Assembly (NCBI RefSeq): GCF_001280595.1
Contig: NZ_LITU01000005.1
Coordinates: 17,345 to 79,083, forward strand
Length of the DNA: 61,739 nucleotides
Direction: 5' to 3'
DNA from: Paenibacillus xylanivorans
GTDB taxonomy: Bacteria > Bacillota > Bacilli > Paenibacillales > Paenibacillaceae
Positions within the stretch are counted from its first letter, which is position 1. Every line of letters begins with the position of its first letter. Shown here piece after piece: positions 53,324 through 61,739 of this stretch. The notes beneath the pieces are model-generated. The model searched no databases. It was not told where the DNA came from and saw only the letters and a list, made by a program, of their open reading frames with translations. Both the position numbers and the translations under genes were made by a program.

Positions 53324-54139
53324 TCACAATCCGGATTTGATAAATCGAATCAATTCAGCATTGAATTTTTCCAATTCATCATAGAATGCCCCGTGACCAC
53401 TCTCCTCAAAAGCAATCAATTGAGAGCCAGCAATGCCTTTGTGCATCTCTTCGGCAAACTCAAACGGGCATATCTCATCCTTTTTCCCATGTAAAATGGC
53501 TGTTGGCACCTGAATTGAACTCAGATCCCCGCGCAAATCCTCATCCCGCAATGCAATCGCACTGTTAATCGTACCGTAAGAAGAGGCTTCCATGCCCAAA
53601 GCATGGAACCAATCCATGAACGGCTGGCTGTGCTGCTTCGCGAAAAACATACCGCCAAACGTCTCCAGCAGTTTCGGACGATCTGCGAAGATCGGCTCGA
53701 TAATCTGCTCGGTCAGCTGCGCCGGAGTCAATCCATACGGATAACCTTCGCGCTGTGTGAACACCGGTGCCGCCGCAGACAATAACGCCAGCTTGGATAC
53801 ACCATGTCCCGCATGGCGGGCCATGTAATGCACGGCAATCGCTCCACCCATGGAGAAGCCTGCCAGTACAGCGTCCGTCAGTTGCAGGTCATCAATCACG
53901 GCACGAACATCGTCTGCCATGCGGTCATAATTATACCCTGTCGAAGGTTTATCCGATTTGCCGTAACCTCTGAAATCTATGGCAATCGCACGAATGCCCT
54001 GATTCGGCAATACATTTAATTGATATTCAAACATTTTATAATTAACAGGCCAGCCGTGCAAAAAGACAACCGGTTTTCCTTCGCCAATATCTTCAACAAA
54101 TACATTCACATTCGGTTCCACTTGTACGTAACGTCCCAT
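53324..54139 (-). CDS. Alpha/beta hydrolase, haloperoxidase-like
   Basis: 271 residues: oxyanion loop FLHGWPVNY, DFRGYGKSDKP, nucleophile in AGFSMGGAIAVHY, acid in HGKKDEICPF and His in ESGHGAFYDE. This is the pattern of cofactor-free haloperoxidases and related esterases. Substrate unknown. GGGAGC precedes the ATG. It is distinct from the hydrolase at 3609 (different elbow and lid). Confidence 0.85.
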   Translation of the reverse strand: MGRYVQVEPNVNVFVEDIGEGKPVVFLHGWPVNYKMFEYQLNVLPNQGIRAIAIDFRGYGKSDKPSTGYNYDRMADDVRAVIDDLQLTDAVLAGFSMGGAIAVHYMARHAGHGVSKLALLSAAAPVFTQREGYPYGLTPAQLTEQIIEPIFADRPKLLETFGGMFFAKQHSQPFMDWFHALGMEASSYGTINSAIALRDEDLRGDLSSIQVPTAILHGKKDEICPFEFAEEMHKGIAGSQLIAFEESGHGAFYDELEKFNAELIRFIKSGL

Positions 54140-54173
54140 ATTTCACAGCTCCCTTTATTGTCATGTCGTTGCA

Positions 54174-54233
54174 ACGGCATATGCCGTGGTTATGTTTCAA
54201 TCATAACGCTCCATTTCCTGTTCCGTGCGGAAC
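54174..54233. promoter_or_regulatory. Two palindromes upstream of the hydrolase gene
   Basis: ACGGCATATGCCGT (54174-54187, perfect 14-mer) and GTTCCG, TG, CGGAAC (54220-54233). Either could be an operator for the hydrolase gene starting at 54139. Confidence 0.35.
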
Positions 54234-54343
54234 GTTCATCTGGAATCGCCTCTTCGAATCATTACCCTCTGACCCAAGGTTCAAACGCCATGCAATTCAA
54301 CTGAATTAGAAGCGTCATCTAACCCCGACCACTTCATGACTTA

Positions 54344-56355
54344 TTAGCGCAGCAATCTCAACCCGTTCAGAATAACCAGAATTGTGCTGCCTTCATGGCC
54401 TACTACACCCAATGGCAATGCAACGTCCTGCAGGAAATTGCCCGCGATCAGCGCCAGAATAACCGTAATGGCAAAAAACATATTCTGCTTCACCGTCCGC
54501 TGCGCCCGGCGAGCCTGACTGATCACCCAGGCGATCTCTTCAATATTGTCGTTCATCAGCACCACATCCGCCACTTCCAGTGCCGTACCGCTACCCGATA
54601 CACCCATACCCATGCCCACCGTTGCCGCTGCAAGTGCAGGCGCATCATTCACTCCATCCCCAACCATCAACACTTGCCCGTACTGTTCACGAAGCAGATG
54701 CACCTGCTTCACTTTATCTTCGGGCAGCAAACCTGAATATACCAGACTCACGCCTGTCTCACGAGCAATCACGGCTGCAGATTCAGGACGGTCGCCTGTC
54801 AACATCGCTACTTTTACACCCATGGCTTCCAGCTTCTTCACCGCGGCGGCCGCTTGTGGCCGAACCTATCCCTCATCGCGATCAGACCCGCCATTTCCCC
54901 ATTCGCTGTTATAGCAGACACGGTCTTGCCTTCTCCCTCCAGACGGGAGCGAATATCCTTCCATTCAGATGAGTCTTTAACCGCTTGCTCACCTAATCCA
55001 TTCTGATTGTCGTTTCCGTATATCACATTCTCCGACCCCATTGAATCAATGACGTCCGTTTTGCCGATTTTCCAGAGAACACCGTTTACTTTCCCCTCAA
55101 TCCCCCAGCCCGTCAGAGCCTGAACCTGTTCGGCAACTGGGAGTATGATGTCCTCCTTGGTGGCCTGCTCCACAATAGCCCGAGCCAGTGGATGCATCGA
55201 AAGGTTCTCGATGGCGGCTACCGCACCCAACAACTGTGTCCGGTCATATCCGTCTGCCGTTATAATATCGGTCACCTGTGGAGTACCCATCGTCAATGTC
55301 CCTGTTTTATCAAAAGCAACCACCCGGGTCTGGGCCATATTCTCCACATGAGCTCCACCTTTGAAAAGAATACCGCGACGTGCACTGCTGGACATCGCTG
55401 ATAACATGACCGGCATAATGGAAGAAACCAGGGCACAAGGTGAAGCCACAACCAGAAAGACCATTGCTTTGTAAAACGCCTCGTTCCATGTCCAGCCAAG
55501 CAGTAACGGCATTCCCCCAATGACCAACAACGTTACAGCAACAACAATGCGGGCGTATATCCCCTCGAACCGTTCAATAAATCGTTGAGAATCCGGTACC
55601 TCCGTCTGTGCCTCTTCCACCAGTTTAATGATCTTACCAAAAAGTGAACCTTCAGCTGATTTGGTCACCTCCACATATAGAGCACCTTCGCCATTCACGG
55701 TACCTGCGTATACCTCGTCACCAGCGATTTTGTCTATAGGTAAGGATTCTCCTGTAATCGAGGCCTGATTGATAAAAGAGCTACCCCGGTACACTACACC
55801 ATCCGCCGGAACCAGTTCGCCTGGTTTGACCAGCAACAGATCCCCCGGCTGCAAATCATCGATGGATACACGATTCATCTTCCCGTCCTCAATACGCAGC
55901 GCCGTTTCCGGTTTGAGCGCCAGCAGTGATGAAATATCCTTGTGACTGCGCTCCGTTGCATAGCTTTCCAACGCACCACTTAACGCAAAAATAAAGATTA
56001 GCATGGCGCCTTCATTCCAGTAACCGATGGCTGCCGCTCCCAACGATGCTGCAATCATGAGCAGATTTACATCGAGATCACGATCCTTGACCAGTGTCTC
56101 TATGCCTTCTTTGGCCTTGGTCCATCCACCTATGGCATACGCAACGATATATAGCAGTACGGATAATGGGTTGGACCACGATGCAGTCGCCCAAGCAATA
56201 AGCATCAAAAGTCCACTGCCCAGAGCAGCTTGCATTTCCTTGTTGCGCAGCATCGCCCGAAAGTCTGGTTTGCGCCCTCGTCCCGGACCAGGTGTGTTGG
56301 CAGAGCGCTGTTCAGCTTTTGCTTGGGTTTGAATAGGTTGGTGTATCGCTTGCAT
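54344..56355 (-). pseudogene. P1B-4-type metal ATPase (PfeT/CoaT-like), frameshifted
   Basis: The 5' part (56355 to about 54866) has helices, the actuator motif SITGESLPIDK, the SPC metal motif in VASPCALVSSIMP, the DKTGTLTMG phosphorylation site and HPLARAI. It then stops in a wrong frame (GHKRPPR). The 3' part resumes as RPQAAAAVKKLEAMGVKVAMLTGDRPES, with VGDGVNDAPALA and a final GHEGSTILVILNGLRLL. Restoring one C between 54864 and 54867 on the plus strand joins the frames. SPC plus HEG[GS]T defines the P1B-4 group that exports Fe2+ or Co2+. No N-terminal CxxC domain, as usual for this group. The start is ATG 56355. Confidence 0.83.
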
Positions 56356-56434
56356 ATGAATCACAATCCTTTCTGATTGTCGGGTTGTGGAGTGCATTTT
56401 GCAGCATCCATGTTCCCTGTATTGAAGTCGTATT

Positions 56435-56453
56435 GAGAATGAGAGCCATTGTT
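56435..56453. promoter_or_regulatory. Second Fur-like box
   Basis: GAGAATGAGAGCCATTGTT shares 13 of 19 positions with the Fur consensus; it lies about 80 bases before the ATPase start. Confidence 0.4.
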
Positions 56454-56471
56454 AATGCCCTAAAAATGACA

Positions 56472-56502
56472 CATGCTGCTGCGGGAATCCCGCAGCAGCA
56501 TG
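56472..56502. other. Perfect hairpin between two Fur-like boxes
   Basis: CATGCTGCTGCGGG, AAT, CCCGCAGCAGCATG. On the minus strand it is followed by TGTCATTTTT, a weak U-tract. Confidence 0.6.
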
Positions 56503-56533
56503 GTTATTGAATGATTTTTGAATCATTTTGAAT

Positions 56534-56552
56534 GAGAATGATAATCATTTTT
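56534..56552. promoter_or_regulatory. Fur box upstream of the P1B-4 ATPase gene
   Basis: GAGAATGATAATCATTTTT matches the 19-bp Fur consensus (GATAATGATAATCATTATC) at 16 positions. Confidence 0.65.
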
Positions 56553-56652
56553 GTACTTATGCAATTATTTTTACCCAATACAACTTTTGCTTCATTATAT
56601 GCCTGTGTTCTGCATTTGTAAATGGGTTTTTCACCTTAGCCGATGTAAAATT

Positions 56653-56686
56653 AAAAAAAGCCACTCGTCCATAAGGACAAGCGGCT
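56653..56686 (-). terminator. Terminator after metY
   Basis: AGCCACTCGTCC and GGACAAGCGGCT pair with mismatches; on the minus strand seven T follow. Confidence 0.82.
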
Positions 56687-56716
56687 CGTGTAAATTTAAT
56701 TTATTAACGTTATGAA

Positions 56717-58045
<1,329 letters not shown>

Positions 58046-58188
58046 TTATACGTTTGGCAAATCCCTAGATGTCATGACATGGTGGCGTATGTTTTCCATA
58101 TTCTCTCACAAGATGTCGCTTTTGAAAAGAAATATTTCCGATTTTTCCGATGAGAAATGTTAAATATGTATCAGTAAGACTGCTACAC

Positions 58189-58218
58189 CAAAAAAACCTT
58201 TGCTCCCGCAAAGGTTTT
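58189..58218 (-). terminator. Terminator of the kdu operon
   Basis: ACCTTTGC, TCCC, GCAAAGGT; on the minus strand seven T follow. Confidence 0.88.
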
Positions 58219-58269
58219 CCGGATTTTTTTAACCATCACCTGCTGAACTTCTGCCCGACTTTATACCGT

Positions 58270-59115
58270 CTATACCCGAACGCCACTCCATACCTCACGT
58301 AAATGCTTGGCCGCTGGGACAGCTTCTTCCGCCGTTACCCCTTCTAGTGAAATATCGATGTGTGGTTTATAGGTCTTCAATAGTTCAAAAAATAACGGAT
58401 AATCCAGAATGCCCTCACCCGGCACCGGATTGAACTTTTCACCCTGTGCATTGAAAGCCACATCTTTGGCATGAATGACAATGATGCGCTGATACAGCGT
58501 TTCCATCACTTCACGCAGAAATGCAGACTGGTCAGCCACATGCGGTTGTTTGATCAAATTACAAGGATCAAACAGCATGCCCAGATTGGATGAAGGAATT
58601 TCTTCAAACAGACGGATCATATGTTCACGTGAATGAAGTGTATGAGTAGATACAGGCTCAATCGCCGCATGAACGCCCCACTTTTCCGCCTCTTCCGCCA
58701 GTTCCTCTACCGTTTCCCGCAGCACCGTCCACGCCTTTTCTTCATATCCATCCGGATGAGAGTCGCGATACGTATCTAGGCCCCCGGTCTCCGTTGCCAC
58801 CATGCTGCAACCGAAATCCCGGGCATAACGCAGATGCTCCTTGAATCGATCAATGTCTGCACGACGGGCCACAGGATCAGGATCAATCGGGTTAATGTAG
58901 CAACCCAATACCGCAATCTTGACTCCGCGCTGTGCAAATTGATCTCCGATCTCGTTCGCCAGTCCAGGGCTCAGCTTGCCATTGGCCGAGTCTACATCCG
59001 ACAAAGCCTTGGCTAATGCCAGCTGTACCGAATTGAATCCGTTATCCGCGATGGTCTGTGCAAGCTGTGCCGTAGGTTGTTTGCCAAACGTATGCGCAAG
59101 AATACCAAGTTTCAT
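58270..59115 (-). CDS. Sugar phosphate isomerase/epimerase, TIM-barrel
   Basis: 281 residues of the AP endonuclease 2/xylose-isomerase-like barrel: KLGILAHTFGKQP start, ...GCYINPIDPDP, VATETGG, AIEPVSTHTLHSREHM, MLFDPCNLI, VIHAKDV, VPGEGILDY and ISLEGVT. Metal residues (Glu, Asp, His, Glu) are present. AAAGGAGG lies seven bases before the ATG. It ends the kduI-regulator-kduD operon and likely acts on an uronate-derived sugar; the exact reaction is unknown. Confidence 0.83.
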   Translation of the reverse strand: MKLGILAHTFGKQPTAQLAQTIADNGFNSVQLALAKALSDVDSANGKLSPGLANEIGDQFAQRGVKIAVLGCYINPIDPDPVARRADIDRFKEHLRYARDFGCSMVATETGGLDTYRDSHPDGYEEKAWTVLRETVEELAEEAEKWGVHAAIEPVSTHTLHSREHMIRLFEEIPSSNLGMLFDPCNLIKQPHVADQSAFLREVMETLYQRIIVIHAKDVAFNAQGEKFNPVPGEGILDYPLFFELLKTYKPHIDISLEGVTAEEAVPAAKHLREVWSGVRV

Positions 59116-59151
59116 GTCACTGCCTCCTTTGCAATCGGATCGCTGACAGGG

Positions 59152-59904
59152 TTAACGAGCCATCCAGCCGCCATCCACATTCAGTACGTGACCATTCAAA
59201 TAATCCGAAGCCGCCGATGCCAGGAAAACAACCGGACCTTTCAGATCCTCAGGTGTTCCCCAGCGTCCAGCTGGAATCCGTGCCGTGATGTCACGGTACC
59301 GATTTTCATCGGCGCGAATCTGAGTCGTATTGTCTGTTTCCATATAGCCTGGTGCAATCCCGTTGATTTGAACACCTTTGCCTGCCCATTCATTCGCGAG
59401 TGCTTTCGTTAAACCGGCTACCCCATGTTTACTGGCCGTGTATCCCGGTACGTTAATTCCACCCTGATAAGACAGCATGGAGGCAATGTTAATGATCTTT
59501 CCGCTTCCCCGTTCAATCATATGTCTGCCGGCCAACTGGCTCAGGAAAAATACCGTATTCAGGTTAAGACCTATGACATCATGCCAGTCCTGTTGACCGT
59601 GATCGGCTGCAGGTGTACGACGAATAATTCCCGCATTATTGACCAGAATATCAATTCTCCCTTGAAAGGCTAATGCCTTTTCAAACACCCCGGTCAATTC
59701 GTCCTCACGACTCAAATCAGCTTCAATCACATACGCTTTGCGTCCTAGAGCCTCAATGGCACGCGCTGTTTCCGATGGATTGGAGTAAGACACCAGCACA
59801 ACATCTGCCCCGGCTTCAGCAAGGCCAATCGCCATTCCTTGCCCAAGACCTCCTGATGTACCAGTGACAAGTGCAACTTGTCCGCTTAAATCAAATGGGT
59901 TCAT
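59152..59904 (-). CDS. kduD: 2-deoxy-D-gluconate 3-dehydrogenase (KduD)
   Basis: 250 residues from ATG 59904 (GGAGG eight bases upstream; frame open to 60015). Classical SDR: VTGTSGGLGQGMA cofactor loop, NNAGIIRRTP, catalytic Ser in IASMLSYQGG, YTASK (Tyr-Lys), and APGYMETDNT. KduD reduces 2,5-diketo-3-deoxygluconate to KDG in pectin breakdown. The IIRRTPA and GGINVPGYTASKHGV segments are typical of KduD. It follows the regulator by about 80 bases. Confidence 0.9.
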   Translation of the reverse strand: MNPFDLSGQVALVTGTSGGLGQGMAIGLAEAGADVVLVSYSNPSETARAIEALGRKAYVIEADLSREDELTGVFEKALAFQGRIDILVNNAGIIRRTPAADHGQQDWHDVIGLNLNTVFFLSQLAGRHMIERGSGKIINIASMLSYQGGINVPGYTASKHGVAGLTKALANEWAGKGVQINGIAPGYMETDNTTQIRADENRYRDITARIPAGRWGTPEDLKGPVVFLASAASDYLNGHVLNVDGGWMAR

Positions 59905-59986
59905 GAATGATTCCTCCGCATGGTTATTGGTATGCAAACCGTGTTCTTCAGCCTCGGCAGTCACGTAACCACTGTGGAACTGAAGG

Positions 59987-60748
59987 TCAGCTCTGATAAT
60001 CCACTTCGATGCCATTTTGTTTGTATAGGGCTACTGTCTCCTCATCCAAGCGACTGTCGCTGATGATACAATCCAGCTCCGAACAGTGCGCAAAGGTCCG
60101 AAGGGCAAATTGCCCGAATTTATAATGATCCACGACGCCATAGACCTGCTGAGATGCAGAGATCATCGCTTTTTTTAGTGGCACCAGATCTCCTGTATAT
60201 ATGGAAAGTCCAAATTCCGGATGAAGTGCCGTCGTTGAGATAAACGCTTTGTGAATGTTGAGACCCGAAATGAAGGCCGCCGTGTCGTCTCCCACCAGCA
60301 TATTGCGGACTCTTGCCCCGCCAGGCACAACCAGTCGCACCTGCTCCTTTTTGGTCAGCTCAGCAATAATGAACAGATCATTGGTAACCACGGTAATGGG
60401 TTGATTGTCCATACGCTTCGCCATCTCCAACGTAGTGCTTCCGCCGTCCAATGCAACAATATCTCCTGGCCGGATATAAGCAAGGGCTCGCTCAGCAATC
60501 TCCGTTTTCTCCGAATGATGCTTTTCCGTAGCCCCACGACTCGTGAGGATGCCGTACTGGTCGTTCTGAGCCAGCATCGCACCCCCATGGACACGCACGA
60601 GTAACCCCATGCCTTCCAGCTTATCGAGATCCTCCCGTACAGTCTTGCCCGTCACCTGCAGCAGTTCACTCAGATCACTAACGGTGACTTCCTGCCGCTC
60701 CAATAGAGCCTCCATAATTTTTTCATGTCTTTTCAATGGATTCATCAC
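59987..60748 (-). CDS. DeoR-family transcription regulator of the kdu operon
   Basis: 253 residues. N-terminal helix-turn-helix (KRHEKIMEALLERQEVTVSDLSELLQVTGKTVREDLDKLEGMGLLVRVHGGA), then the DeoR sugar-binding domain with IVALDGGSTTLEMAKRM, VTNDLFIIAEL and the tail SELDCIISDSRLDEE. It probably senses an uronate intermediate and controls its own operon. GTG 60748 or ATG 60745 may be the start; AGGAAG lies 7 or 10 bases upstream. Confidence 0.88.
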   Translation of the reverse strand: MMNPLKRHEKIMEALLERQEVTVSDLSELLQVTGKTVREDLDKLEGMGLLVRVHGGAMLAQNDQYGILTSRGATEKHHSEKTEIAERALAYIRPGDIVALDGGSTTLEMAKRMDNQPITVVTNDLFIIAELTKKEQVRLVVPGGARVRNMLVGDDTAAFISGLNIHKAFISTTALHPEFGLSIYTGDLVPLKKAMISASQQVYGVVDHYKFGQFALRTFAHCSELDCIISDSRLDEETVALYKQNGIEVDYQS

Positions 60749-60782
60749 AGATCAACTTCCTGTTTCTTTGGAATTTACGCGC

Positions 60783-61625
60783 CTATTTCAGGTCCTTCAT
60801 CGCCACGCCGTCCATATCCTCGAACGTCTGGTTTTCCCCAGCCATTGCCCAGCAGAAGGTATAGCTGCTCGTACCGACACCACTGTGGATCGACCAGCTA
60901 GGGGAGATAATGGCCTGACGGTCACGTACAACCAGATGCCGTGTTTCGTTTGGCTCGCCCATCATATGGAACACGACGCCATCTTCCGGCAGGTTGAAAT
61001 ACAAGTATACTTCGGAACGGCGGTTGTGGGTATGTGCAGGCATGGTATTCCACATGTTACCCTTGTCGAGTTCCGTAATGCCCATTACCAGCTGACAGCT
61101 CTGGATTCCGCCTTCTCCCTGGTGGATATAGCGATAAATGGTCCGTTCATTCGAGCTTTCGATGCTGCCGAGGTGGTTCGGCTGAGCTTGTTCTTGCGTT
61201 GCTTTTACTGTTGGATACGTGTGGTGCGCCGGTGTGGATACAAAATAAAACTGAGCCGGTTGATCCTTGCCGCTGCTCTTGAACACGACTTCTTTTACAC
61301 CTCTGCCGATGTACAGGCATTCCTTCGCACCAATCTCGTAGCCTTGACCGTCAGCTGTCACGGTTCCATGGCCTCCAACATTAATGATACCGATTTCACG
61401 ACGCTCCAGGAAAAAGTTCGTTCCGATATCCTTCAGATTCACTTCAAGTGCAATATCCTTGCTTTGAGGTACAGCCGTTCCTACAATATAACGATCCACA
61501 TGAGAGTAAACGGTCACCAATTCATCTGTGGCAAACAATTGCTCCATCAGAAATTCCTCGCGCAAACGGGATGTATCATAGTTTTTCACTTCATTTGGGT
61601 GTGCAGCATAACGGTTTTGCATCAT
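60783..61625 (-). CDS. kduI: 5-keto-4-deoxyuronate isomerase
   Basis: 280 residues from ATG 61625 (AAAGGA eight bases upstream). Bicupin with the zinc site in PAHTHNRRSEVYLYF (two His and Glu) and the fourth His in WSIHSG. The N-terminal VKNYDTSRLREEFLMEQLF and HVDRYIVG are typical. KduI isomerises 5-keto-4-deoxyuronate to 2,5-diketo-3-deoxygluconate after pectate lyase action. It is the first gene of the operon. Three phased GTTCAT repeats lie 30-55 bases upstream. Confidence 0.93.
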   Translation of the reverse strand: MMQNRYAAHPNEVKNYDTSRLREEFLMEQLFATDELVTVYSHVDRYIVGTAVPQSKDIALEVNLKDIGTNFFLERREIGIINVGGHGTVTADGQGYEIGAKECLYIGRGVKEVVFKSSGKDQPAQFYFVSTPAHHTYPTVKATQEQAQPNHLGSIESSNERTIYRYIHQGEGGIQSCQLVMGITELDKGNMWNTMPAHTHNRRSEVYLYFNLPEDGVVFHMMGEPNETRHLVVRDRQAIISPSWSIHSGVGTSSYTFCWAMAGENQTFEDMDGVAMKDLK

Positions 61626-61654
61626 TAATCCATTCCTTTCGTTAGTCAGATAAT

Positions 61655-61680
61655 GTTCATATAAGTTCATTTTAGTTCAT
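61655..61680. promoter_or_regulatory. Three GTTCAT repeats at a 10-bp period upstream of kduI
   Basis: GTTCAT starts at 61655, 61665 and 61675, each separated by four AT-rich bases. On the minus (coding) strand they read ATGAAC. A TTGACA lies further upstream on the minus strand at 61698-61703. Confidence 0.5.
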
Positions 61681-61739
61681 TTTGTATCTTTTGTGTACCT
61701 TTTTTTATAAAGACCGATTGTCAAACCAAGTGCGACAGT

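Larger units (their letters stand above)
56356..56716. other. Intergenic region with Fur-like boxes and hairpin
   Basis: 361 bases holding the metY terminator (56653-56686), two Fur-like boxes and a perfect 14-bp hairpin (56472-56502). No coding frame. Confidence 0.6.

Noticed and set aside
61655..61680. CRISPR-like repeat
   Set aside because: Units are six bases at a 10-bp period with no spacers; a regulator site is more likely.

Overview
The window reads as chromosomal DNA of a spore-forming Firmicute, most likely Paenibacillus. Supporting signs are strong AGGAGG-type ribosome sites, many T-tailed terminators, a YyaC spore protein, a SigB/RsbV/RsbW stress cassette, XylR/XylA/XylB, SLH-domain secreted proteins, CvfC/YpgR and DUF1128. 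No rRNA, tRNA, CRISPR array, insertion sequence or prophage was seen. Base composition is even except for the left edge, where one membrane-protein gene becomes extremely GC-rich part-way along.

Layout. 1-7.4 kb holds a truncated O-antigen-ligase-like gene and housekeeping genes (methyltransferase, DUF6483, hydrolase, YyaC, DUF1128, pirin, asparaginase). 7.5-22.3 kb is a general stress island. It contains PAP2 phosphatase, GlsB/YeaQ, YtxH, DUF5665 and CorA, then a seven-gene minus-strand signalling cluster (REC-PP2C phosphatase, large hybrid kinase, CheR-type methyltransferase, second hybrid kinase, RsbV, RsbW, SigB), then YflT-type, DUF948 and DUF1328 genes. Six genes or operons here carry a SigB-like promoter with the same 14-bp spacer. 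22.7-30.5 kb holds an SH3-like secreted protein, a CDF exporter, an ABC-F protein, an MBL hydrolase and a bd-type oxidase operon with two tiny membrane proteins. 30.7-38.4 kb holds a two-component pair, a receiver-like protein, CvfC and a lysine-riboswitch-controlled lysine permease. 38.5-45.7 kb holds secreted and envelope proteins, a KDPG aldolase and a frameshifted glycosyltransferase. 45.8-50.4 kb is the xylose locus (xylB, xylA, divergent xylR). 50.5-58 kb holds glutaredoxin, thioredoxin reductase, a ZIP transporter, a hydrolase, a frameshifted P1B-4 metal ATPase with Fur-like boxes, and MetY. 58.2-61.7 kb is a pectin/uronate operon (kduI, DeoR regulator, kduD, TIM-barrel isomerase).

How the parts work together. 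The stress cluster matches the RsbK/RsbM/RsbY architecture known from Bacillus cereus. In that scheme the hybrid kinase phosphorylates the receiver of the PP2C phosphatase, the phosphatase dephosphorylates RsbV, RsbV sequesters RsbW and SigB is freed; the methyltransferase tunes the kinase. Here an additional REC-kinase-REC protein lies between RsbM and RsbV, and RsbK has three receivers. The neighbouring small envelope genes with matching promoters look like direct SigB targets. The xyl and kdu loci are plant-polysaccharide sugar modules; the KDPG aldolase could complete the route from KduI/KduD if a KDG kinase exists elsewhere.

Four genes are absent from simple ORF listings because of size, truncation or frameshift: the edge gene (1-1128), a 54-aa DUF1328 protein, a 34-aa membrane protein upstream of cydA, and two genes broken by small indels. 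All functional statements are from reading sequence by eye; no search was run.
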